Assembly (NCBI GenBank): GCA_902464645.1
Contig: CABQKL010000066.1
Coordinates: forward strand, 1 to 10,422
Source: an uncultured Collinsella sp.
GTDB lineage: Bacteria > Actinomycetota > Coriobacteriia > Coriobacteriales > Coriobacteriaceae
Length of the DNA stretch: 10,422 nt
Reading direction: 5' to 3'
Below, in pieces: positions 1-5,012 of the stretch. Each line of letters begins with the position of its first letter. Positions within the stretch are counted from its first letter, which is position 1. Made by a program: the position numbers and the translations under genes. The notes under the pieces are model-generated. The model worked only from the letters and a program-made list of their open reading frames with translations, had not been told where the DNA came from and made no database searches.

Positions 1-40
1 CATATTGGGCCCGCTGCTGGGAGCAGGCGGGATGATGTAG
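1..40 (+). CDS. C-terminal tail of upstream gene, probably tadC (partial)
   Basis: Reading from base 2 gives ILGPLLGAGGMM followed by TAG at 38-40, which directly precedes the ribosome site of the Flp pilin gene. The hydrophobic, glycine-rich tail fits the end of a membrane protein. In Tad loci the inner-membrane platform genes tadB and tadC normally sit just before the pilin gene, so this is probably the end of tadC. Only twelve codons are visible, so the identity rests on position rather than on sequence similarity. An alternative is that these bases are simply the leader of the pilin gene. Confidence 0.4.
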   Translation, partial: ILGPLLGAGGMM

Positions 41-45
41 GGAGG
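41..45 (+). promoter_or_regulatory. Ribosome binding site of the Flp pilin gene
   Basis: GGAGG lies 5 nt before the ATG at 51 and fixes this start over the in-frame ATG at 60, which has no comparable site. Confidence 0.7.
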
Positions 46-50
46 AATAC

Positions 51-284
51 ATGAATACGATGACTGACGTTGTTGACAAGGTCTGGAGCTTGGCGTTTTG
101 CCAGTCAATTCACGCTCGCCAGCGTGCCGAAGAACTGCTGCGGGAAGAGAGCGCGCAGGGCACCACCGAGTACGCCATCCTAGTCGGTGTGCTCGTGGTG
201 ATTGCCATCATTGCCATCGTCGCATTTAAGGGCAAGGTCCAAGATTTATGGAGCGCTATCAGCGAGGGCATCAACAGCCTGTAG
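51..284 (+). CDS. flp: Flp-family type IVc pilin (major Tad pilin candidate)
   Basis: This 77-residue protein has the Flp pilin layout: a long hydrophilic leader, a prepilin cleavage motif, one hydrophobic helix and a short tail. The motif is S34-A35-Q36-G37-T38-T39-E40-Y41. By family rule the Tad prepilin peptidase cuts five residues before the Glu, here between A35 and Q36, leaving a mature pilin of about 42 residues, the usual size for Flp. Residues 42-59 are the hydrophobic polymerisation helix, and the tail (KVQDLWSAISEGI) is typical of Flp proteins. The 35-residue leader is long for the family. Ala rather than the common Gly precedes the cut site, but the sibling proteins downstream show the same residue. 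The subunit would be extruded from the cytoplasmic membrane into an adhesive pilus. The next gene starts inside its 3' end. Confidence 0.85.
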   Translation: MNTMTDVVDKVWSLAFCQSIHARQRAEELLREESAQGTTEYAILVGVLVVIAIIAIVAFKGKVQDLWSAISEGINSL

Positions 285-811
285 AGGGCGCCCGTCCCGT
301 CGGCGCGTTGCTGGTGCTCGCCTGTGCGGTCGTGGCAGTGGCAGTGGCGGTTTGGGGGCTTAACGCAGCACGGCAACAACGTTTAGGGGCTGCCGCGGAT
401 GCGGGATCGGGTTCGGCTGCGGCGTCTCAAATAGACGATGCGCGAGACGCGGCCGATGCGAATGCCGCCGTCACGGCGCAAACGTTCTTGCAAGCACTCG
501 ACGAGCGAGCGGACGCTGCAACGGGTTCATCTGCAAACAATGCCGTCGCTGTTCGTCTCGCATGGTCCGAGTGCCGACCGATGACCGAGGCGGCGGCGGA
601 TATGCTGCGTGCCTATCGCGAGGTGCCCACGGCGCAACTTGCTCTGAGCGGCTATCTCGACATCAAGGGCAACGTGTGGGGCGCCATCGTGCGTGACGGA
701 CGCGGCTGGGTCGATATGGTGACGGTTGCCGCGGATGCTGGTGATACTTCGTGTTGCCTGCGCGTGGTCCGCCTGACCCCACAGACAACGAACTCAAAGG
801 AGGGGTCGTGA
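248..811 (+). CDS. Unrecognised Tad-operon protein with one N-terminal membrane segment
   Basis: I do not recognise a family for this 187-residue protein. Residues 17-40 form one strongly hydrophobic segment (a signal anchor or signal peptide). Residues 45-95 are a low-complexity Ala/Asp/Gly-rich linker. Residues 97-178 look like a small exported domain with Trp residues at 106, 144 and 154 and three cysteines (C109, C169, C170). There is no prepilin motif. The ATG at 248 overlaps the pilin gene by 37 nt in another frame and has only a weak AAGG upstream; a GTG at 314 is possible but would cut into the membrane segment. The stop is 1 nt before the next pilin-like gene, whose ribosome site lies inside this gene. 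Position between two pilin genes suggests an accessory or minor component of the pilus, which is inference. Confidence 0.7.
   Translation: MERYQRGHQQPVEGARPVGALLVLACAVVAVAVAVWGLNAARQQRLGAAADAGSGSAAASQIDDARDAADANAAVTAQTFLQALDERADAATGSSANNAVAVRLAWSECRPMTEAAADMLRAYREVPTAQLALSGYLDIKGNVWGAIVRDGRGWVDMVTVAADAGDTSCCLRVVRLTPQTTNSKEGS
796..804 (+). promoter_or_regulatory. Strong ribosome binding site of second pilin-like gene
   Basis: AAAGGAGGG lies 8 nt before the ATG at 813 and inside the last codons of the preceding gene. It decides for this start over the GTG at 808, which opens a different frame lacking pilin features until the tadE segment after 1030. Confidence 0.75.
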
Positions 812-812
812 A

Positions 813-1031
813 ATGCATTATGTCCTGCGCGAGGAATCTGCCCAGGCAACGGTCGAATACGCCATCGTCACGGTGGCACTGCTTTCCATCGTGCTGGCGA
901 TCGCAGGGCTTTGGCGTGCCGGTGCCGATGGGCGCTTGGCGGCGCTGGTCGAGCGGACGGCATCTCACGGCGTCACCTCGACATCGGTTGTCGACGCTGC
1001 TGCGGGTGCTAAGGACATCGTGCTGTATTGA
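813..1031 (+). CDS. Small Flp/TadE-like pseudopilin
   Basis: This 72-residue protein carries the same leader as its neighbours: L5-R-E-E-S-A10-Q11-A-T-V-E15-Y, with predicted cleavage between A10 and Q11 and the conserved Glu at +5. A hydrophobic helix spans about residues 16-34. The tail (residues 36-72) is longer and more hydrophilic than in the pilin at 51, and it ends without a recognisable domain. It is therefore either a second Flp pilin or a minor pseudopilin assembled with the main pilin in the membrane. It starts 1 nt after the preceding stop with a strong ribosome site. Its TGA at 1029-1031 shares its last base with an ATG at 1031, the apparent original start of the following tadE-like gene. 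Confidence 0.8.
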   Translation: MHYVLREESAQATVEYAIVTVALLSIVLAIAGLWRAGADGRLAALVERTASHGVTSTSVVDAAAGAKDIVLY

Positions 1032-1506
1032 TGTTGCGCGCGAGGACCGGGCTCAGTCTACGGTCGAGGCGGCATTCCTACTGCCGACGTTTCTGACGCT
1101 CGTCCTGTTGGCGCTGCAGCCGGTGTGCCTGCTCTATACACGCGCGGTCATGGAGTCTGCCGCCGCCGAGACCGCGCGGCTCATGACCACGACGACGATG
1201 GGGGATGACGAGGATATTAAGGAGTTTGCCCGCCGCCGTCTTGCCGCGGTTCCCGACGTTTCGATTTTCCATGCCGGCGGGCCCCTGTCGTGGGATATCG
1301 AGCTTGGTCGGGCCGATGCGGGCGGCGTCTCGTCCGTTTCCGTAACCGGCGAGGTTAAACCGCTGCCCGTGATCGGTGCGTTTGCGCAGGCTATGGGTAG
1401 CGCAGGCCAAAACGGCTATGTCGAGCTTAAGGTCGACGTCTCGTATCGATCGCGTCCCGAGTGGCTGGAGGGAGATTATGATTCATGGATTGCTGCATGG
1501 GATTAA
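1006..1506 (+). CDS. tadE: TadE-like pseudopilin, start region apparently frameshifted
   Basis: The open frame encodes a TadE-like protein: R12-E-D-R-A16-Q17-S-T-V-E21-A-A-F, then a hydrophobic helix to about residue 44, then C41-x-x-Y and a conserved-looking amphipathic stretch (AAAETARLM), and an exported C-terminal domain. TadE/TadF pseudopilins are minor Tad pilus subunits cut by the same peptidase as Flp. The start is unclear. GTG 1006, used here (166 aa), has no ribosome site; ATT 1027 has AAGGA 11 nt upstream. The expected start, ATG 1031 in a TGATG overlap, is out of frame by 2 nt because of CGCGCG at 1036-1041; removing one CG gives M-L-R-E-D-R-A-Q, matching the siblings. The gene may thus be functional from a non-ATG start, phase-variable, or broken. 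The 3' end overlaps the next gene by 29 nt. Confidence 0.75.
   Translation: MLRTSCCIDVAREDRAQSTVEAAFLLPTFLTLVLLALQPVCLLYTRAVMESAAAETARLMTTTTMGDDEDIKEFARRRLAAVPDVSIFHAGGPLSWDIELGRADAGGVSSVSVTGEVKPLPVIGAFAQAMGSAGQNGYVELKVDVSYRSRPEWLEGDYDSWIAAWD
1467..1474 (+). promoter_or_regulatory. Ribosome binding site deciding the TadG-like start
   Basis: GGAGGGAG, inside the 3' end of tadE, places GGAGG 6 nt before ATG 1478. This supports ATG 1478 over the far-upstream ATG 1376 (deep inside tadE) and over the internal ATG 1583. Confidence 0.6.
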
Positions 1507-3643
1507 GCGCTGCCTGTTGAAGGTGACGAGGGGGCTTGCGGGCCGTTGCCGACCGCATGCTCGCTGCAAGCGAGGCGGCTTTATGGGTCGAGCTGGGATC
1601 GACCTGTTTATCGAAGACGGTGCCTATACCACGCTCTCCTCTGCGGTGGTCATCTTGGTGGTGCTCACGTTGCTGTTTTCGTCGGCGGCGGCGATATGGA
1701 GCATGTCGCGCGCGGGGGACACCCAGGCGGCTGCCGATAGCGGCGCGCTGGCAGGCGCCAATGTGGTGGCGTCCTACCATACGGCTGCGACAGTGGTGGA
1801 TGCGAGCATATTGAGCTTGGGCCTAGCGGGGTTTGCCACGATCGGCACCGGCTTGGTCGCCATCCTTATTCCGGGTGCCGAGCTTGCCGCGGGCGATATG
1901 GTCGACACGGGGATCGAGATCATTAAAACGCGCAATAAGTTTGCCAAAAGCGCCTCCAAGGGCCTGCAGAAAATCGAGACGGCTCTACCGTATCTGGTTG
2001 CCGCGCGAGCTACGCAGGCCGTGTCGGCGCAGGATACCGAGGGTGCGACCTATACCGGTACGGCGCTTGCCGTGCCCAGGACGTCCGAGTCGGATTTCGT
2101 TGCGCTCGAGGGGTCCGAGATCTCGACCGATGTCATTAAAGACACATCGAAAGATCTGGAACGCGCAGCAGATGAGCTGCAGAAGGCCTCGGAGGAGACG
2201 GCGAAAGCAAAAGAGCGCGCCTGGCTTGCGGATTGCGGCGGGTCGGATCCGGCTTCGGTCGGCAGTTGCTCATGCATGTGGGAACGCGCGAGGAGTTTGG
2301 CGAAGCTTTCGGATATTGAGAATCCGCACTATGCCTCGAGCGTCACATGGGAGCCGCAAGTGGCGCTCGATCGCGCGAAGGCCTATTACCGCTTGCGCCT
2401 TGCAAACGAGGCGCCTCAAGGCTCAAGCGTCGAGACGAAGGCGGAGTCGGCGGCGCGCAAGGCGTTCTATACCTATGCGAGCGCAGAGGTCAATCGCGCA
2501 TATATAACCGAAGACGGAGACCGGACCACTTCCTATATTCCGTTGTTGCCGTGCAACACTGACGAGGTGCGAGCGACGGAACTCTATACCGATGCGGCGT
2601 GGCCAACTAGTACCAACGATGGCAAAACGTATCTGCATTATGGAACGAGCTGCCCCAACTATAAGAAAGGGACGCCAGGCGGGCTAGCCTCGGTCGCTGC
2701 TTATGACGGGCAGGACAAATGCAACAGATGCCATTTTGGTGTTTCGTCGCTCGGCGCCGTTGCGGCTCCTTCGACTTCTATCGAAAACGGCTTCGAGTAC
2801 CACTTTGATGAGTTCAAAGGCGCTCTGGAAGACTACGTCGAATGCCGCAACAAAGAGCTCGAGCTCATGCGCCAGACCGAGGACGAGGCTGACCGTGCGG
2901 GCAATGCGTTTGACGAGGCCATTAAAGCGCTTTCGGGCGAGCGTCCGCGTATCGCTCCGCCCGGTCGCAATGGCGTGGTCGCCTTTGCGGTTTCGGGTGC
3001 CATTTCGAGCCCCGATGAGCTCAGCTCTTCGTTTAACGCGGCGGTCAGGCTTGGCGAGCGCGGTGCTATCTCTGCTGCGGTGCTGGCACCCGATGACGCG
3101 ACGGCGCAGAACAACGTTCTCTCGCGGTTTTTCTCGACGTTGGAGGAGCGTTCGGGCGGTGTTGCCGGTGTACTCGATGGCGTCATGGATGTTTGGGGAC
3201 GGCTGCTTGTGGGATACGGAGACATCCAAGGCTCGGCTGACGAGCTCATGGGCGAGATGATCGATGGCCTGGGAGGGGGCAGCGGTGCGTTGGGCTCCAT
3301 TGCGTCGTGGCTCGGCGATACCGTTTCGGCGTCCGTGGCGGCGCTGGGCTTGGAGCCGTGCGACTTGCGCCTACGAAAGCCGGTACTGACCGACACCGCC
3401 AACGTCATCAAGAGCCCGGGGTCTGACATCACAGGTCTTTCTAATGCGCAGGACAAGCTACGAAGTATTCCGCTGGGCGTGACAGACCCCAAGGCGCTTT
3501 GCGAGGCGCTGGAATATCAAGTCGAGCGCACCATCAGCGGCGCGGTGTTCACGCTAGCGGAGATTCCGCTACCCGGCGGCGGTTCCATCCCGCTTACCGT
3601 CGATGTTGCCACGCTGGCGGGTGCCTTGGGCGGTGGGTCGTAA
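1478..3643 (+). CDS. Large TadG-like (Tad domain) exported pilus protein
   Basis: This 721-residue protein begins with a basic cytoplasmic segment. A transmembrane helix spans about 52-74, followed by T82-Q-A-A-A-D-S-G-A-L-A-G-A94, the signature of putative Flp pilus-assembly TadE/G-like (Tad) domains (typically lQnAADaAALAgA). A second hydrophobic stretch (about 111-132) follows. The long remainder is predicted extracytoplasmic: a charged, probably coiled-coil part (about 205-250), cysteines at 253, 264, 266, 359, 392, 415, 418 and 456, a C415-N-R-C418-H419 motif, and a Gly/Ser-rich C-terminal third. TadG proteins are membrane-anchored parts of the Tad system and are not thought to be cut like pilins; here Leu occupies the position where the pilins have the processing Glu. 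The length is well above the small TadE/F proteins and there is no visible von Willebrand A domain. Identity as TadG-like is good; the extracellular function is unknown. The stop overlaps the next ATG by 1 nt. Confidence 0.75.
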   Translation: MIHGLLHGIKRCLLKVTRGLAGRCRPHARCKRGGFMGRAGIDLFIEDGAYTTLSSAVVILVVLTLLFSSAAAIWSMSRAGDTQAAADSGALAGANVVASYHTAATVVDASILSLGLAGFATIGTGLVAILIPGAELAAGDMVDTGIEIIKTRNKFAKSASKGLQKIETALPYLVAARATQAVSAQDTEGATYTGTALAVPRTSESDFVALEGSEISTDVIKDTSKDLERAADELQKASEETAKAKERAWLADCGGSDPASVGSCSCMWERARSLAKLSDIENPHYASSVTWEPQVALDRAKAYYRLRLANEAPQGSSVETKAESAARKAFYTYASAEVNRAYITEDGDRTTSYIPLLPCNTDEVRATELYTDAAWPTSTNDGKTYLHYGTSCPNYKKGTPGGLASVAAYDGQDKCNRCHFGVSSLGAVAAPSTSIENGFEYHFDEFKGALEDYVECRNKELELMRQTEDEADRAGNAFDEAIKALSGERPRIAPPGRNGVVAFAVSGAISSPDELSSSFNAAVRLGERGAISAAVLAPDDATAQNNVLSRFFSTLEERSGGVAGVLDGVMDVWGRLLVGYGDIQGSADELMGEMIDGLGGGSGALGSIASWLGDTVSASVAALGLEPCDLRLRKPVLTDTANVIKSPGSDITGLSNAQDKLRSIPLGVTDPKALCEALEYQVERTISGAVFTLAEIPLPGGGSIPLTVDVATLAGALGGGS

Positions 3644-4119
3644 TGGACATCCGCAAGCGCCTGCGCGAGGAATGCGCCCAGGCGACGGTCGAGATGGCCG
3701 TGGTCACGCCCGTCCTGCTGGTTCTGGCGCTCATCGTGTACAACGTCATGGTCTTTGCCGACGCGGTCGCACGCTTCGACCGCGTGGTGCCCGATATTGT
3801 GCTGGCGCACGCCGTGGCTCCGAGCGGGGAGGGCGACGACAGCTCCATCGATGCCTCCGCGACCGTTCAGGCTCAGATCCAACATGCCATGGAAGGCTAT
3901 GACTTGCAGATTGAGGTCTCGAGCGAGCAGGGTGCGACGACATCGGATGGCGGTTTGCTTTCGCTCTCCGGCACGCTTAGGACCTATACCTGCACCATGC
4001 GCTACGAGCCGTGGCCGAGCTCGCTCAGTATCGCCGGCGTTTCGCTGGGGGCACCGGCACAGTTGTCGCACGAGCGCGCAGTGACAGTCGACCCGTGGCG
4101 TCCGGGGGTGGTCACGTGA
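3643..4119 (+). CDS. TadE-like pseudopilin (second)
   Basis: This 158-residue protein starts in a TAATG overlap with the TadG-like gene, so translation is probably coupled; GGTGGG lies just upstream. Residues 7-17 (L-R-E-E-C-A-Q-A-T-V-E) match the prepilin leader of the other three small pilus proteins, with predicted cleavage between A12 and Q13. Residues 18-38 (starting MAVVTPVLLVLALIVYNV) are the TadE-type hydrophobic helix; the TP inside the helix is common in TadE-like proteins. The remaining ~120 residues are an exported domain with a single Cys in T-C-T-M and no recognised fold. The in-frame upstream extension to 3499 lies inside the TadG-like gene and is not needed. It likely acts as a minor pseudopilin alongside the first TadE-like protein. 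Confidence 0.8.
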   Translation: MDIRKRLREECAQATVEMAVVTPVLLVLALIVYNVMVFADAVARFDRVVPDIVLAHAVAPSGEGDDSSIDASATVQAQIQHAMEGYDLQIEVSSEQGATTSDGGLLSLSGTLRTYTCTMRYEPWPSSLSIAGVSLGAPAQLSHERAVTVDPWRPGVVT

Positions 4120-4475
4120 ACGCGGTCTCATCCTATATTGCCTACGCGCGGGCGCTCAGCAGGCTGGGTTGGACGCCTGCGGAGTTTGTGGTGGCGGAGT
4201 CGTTTGCCGTGCGCCTGCGTGGCATGCTGGGACGGTCGCCGATTGCCGCCAACGGGTTGCCGCTCGTCATGGCGTTTCCACGCTGCTCTTCGGTCCACAC
4301 CTGCTTTATGGCCTATCCCATCGACATTGCCTTTATCGATCGAAACGGCAGCATCCTCGCGTGCTACGAAAACGTCCGTCCTTGGCGCATGTGTTCCTGC
4401 CCCGGTGCCTGGGCGGTACTGGAACGCCCTTCAATCCTTGTATCGCCTACTGTCTTGCAACGAGCGCAGGCTTGA
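4116..4475 (+). CDS. DUF192 family protein
   Basis: This 119-residue protein begins at a GTG in a GTGA overlap with the preceding stop. GGGGGTGG at 4104-4111 is a plausible ribosome site. DUF192 features are visible: F24-V-V-A-E, G36-M-L-G-R (family GLMxR), V60-H-T-C-F-M-A-Y-P-I-D-I-A-F-I-D-R-N-G (family WMKNT-x-IPLDIIFID-x-G, here with C63 and A66 in place of W and N-type residues), E85-N-V-R-P-W, and C95-P-G-A-W-A-V-L-E. The biochemical role of DUF192 is not established. Many members have a signal peptide; this one has none visible and would stay in the cytoplasm. The usual C-terminal segment after V-L-E (Gly-rich, ending in a Gly-Asp) is absent. Being last in the pilus operon, it may serve pilus assembly, but that is inference. 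Confidence 0.75.
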   Translation: MNAVSSYIAYARALSRLGWTPAEFVVAESFAVRLRGMLGRSPIAANGLPLVMAFPRCSSVHTCFMAYPIDIAFIDRNGSILACYENVRPWRMCSCPGAWAVLERPSILVSPTVLQRAQA

Positions 4476-4585
4476 AGGCCCTGAGCGAAAAACTTCTTGC
4501 GGCCGGTTGATGTCTCTAACGTGCTGTTCTATAGGGTCGGACTTGTGGCTGACGCCGTGCTCAAAAACTTTTTTCAAATTCTCGG
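4476..4585. other. Spacer between pilus operon and tRNA promoter, no convincing gene or terminator
   Basis: I see no ribosome site leading a good ORF and no clear stem followed by a T-run. A short T6 run at 4569-4574 follows an A5 run without a stable stem. Where pilus transcription ends is not evident from the sequence. Confidence 0.5.
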
Positions 4586-4613
4586 TTGACCGGAGCGCGT
4601 CCTTGGTTATACT
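4586..4613 (+). promoter_or_regulatory. Sigma-70-type promoter of tRNA-Phe
   Basis: TTGACC (4586-4591) and TATACT (4608-4613) are separated by 16 nt. Each matches five of six consensus bases. The predicted first transcribed base is near G4620, 26 nt before the tRNA. The region sits directly upstream of the only stable RNA in the window, which supports the call. Confidence 0.75.
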
Positions 4614-4619
4614 AATCAA

Positions 4620-4634
4620 GCCTTGAAACAAGGC
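4620..4634 (+). other. Leader hairpin of the tRNA-Phe precursor
   Basis: GCCTTG-AAA-CAAGGC forms a perfect 6-bp stem with a 3-nt loop, beginning at the predicted transcription start. It would lie at the very 5' end of the pre-tRNA, 11 nt before the mature tRNA. Confidence 0.5.
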
Positions 4635-4645
4635 ACACCTCAAAT

Positions 4646-4718
<73 letters not shown>

Positions 4719-4731
4719 CCTTGAATTGACT

Positions 4732-4761
4732 AGGACCTCTGCAAAGGGGTCCTTTTCTTTT
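4732..4761 (+). terminator. Intrinsic terminator of tRNA-Phe
   Basis: AGGACCTCT (4732-4740) pairs with AGGGGTCCT (4745-4753), including one G-T wobble, closing a GCAA tetraloop; TTTTCTTTT follows at once. It lies 13 nt after the tRNA. Confidence 0.9.
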
Positions 4762-4772
4762 ATGTGGACCCG

Positions 4773-4820
4773 CGGAAAGCGCATCCCATTATTGAGCGAA
4801 AGAATGGAATGCGCTTTCCG
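4773..4820. repeat. Imperfect palindrome with 18-bp arms
   Basis: The arms 4773-4790 and 4803-4820 pair over 18 positions with a single mismatch (C4785 against A4808) around a 12-nt loop. There is no T-run on either side, so it is not an ordinary intrinsic terminator. It may be a dispersed palindromic element, a large operator, or an RNA processing/transcription-blocking hairpin between the tRNA unit and the next gene. Confidence 0.75.
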
Positions 4821-4910
4821 GCGCCTGCCCTCGGCGTGTGTGCGCATCTCGGTACGTCATCTTGACCCCGCTCGCCCCAGACATTCCTCCCACTTTCGCG
4901 TCACTTTACA

Positions 4911-4922
4911 GACCGTTCGGTC
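4911..4922. promoter_or_regulatory. Candidate operator GACCG-TT-CGGTC
   Basis: Two perfect 5-bp half-sites flank TT. The form resembles palindromes bound by many TetR-family repressors. It overlaps where the -35 box would lie for the TATACT at 4942, so a bound protein would block that promoter. No regulator gene is in the window. Confidence 0.4.
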
Positions 4923-4947
4923 GCCTGTCCGCACACGCGGGTATACT
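4919..4947 (+). promoter_or_regulatory. Candidate promoter of the GH5-like gene
   Basis: TATACT at 4942-4947 is a good -10 box. The hexamer at 17-nt spacing (GGTCGC, 4919-4924) is a poor -35, so the promoter would be weak or need an activator. Predicted start of transcription is near 4954, giving a leader of about 60 nt before ATG 5013. Confidence 0.45.
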
Positions 4948-4975
4948 CAAAACGATACTTATCCTATGCAATACG

Positions 4976-4994
4976 ATGCGGGTTCGACCTGCAT
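4976..4994 (+). other. Hairpin in the leader of the GH5-like gene
   Basis: ATGCGGGT pairs with ACCTGCAT (8 bp with one G-T wobble) around a TCG loop, ending 7 nt before the AAGGGGG ribosome site at 5001-5007. It could modulate translation, or be chance. Confidence 0.3.
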
Positions 4995-5012
4995 GATCCG
5001 AAGGGGGCAGTG

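Noticed and set aside
751..1030. In-frame upstream extension of the tadE-like gene to ATG 751
   Set aside because: It overlaps two better supported genes, is Arg/Ser/Trp-rich and would place 90 odd residues before a prepilin motif.
1833..2507. Second + strand frame of 224 codons inside the TadG-like gene
   Set aside because: Extremely Arg/Pro/Ser-rich out-of-frame product with no ribosome site; the overlapping frame has membrane and Tad motifs.
4510..4626. Small Cys-containing frame before tRNA-Phe
   Set aside because: No ribosome site, and it runs through the -35/-10 boxes of the tRNA promoter.
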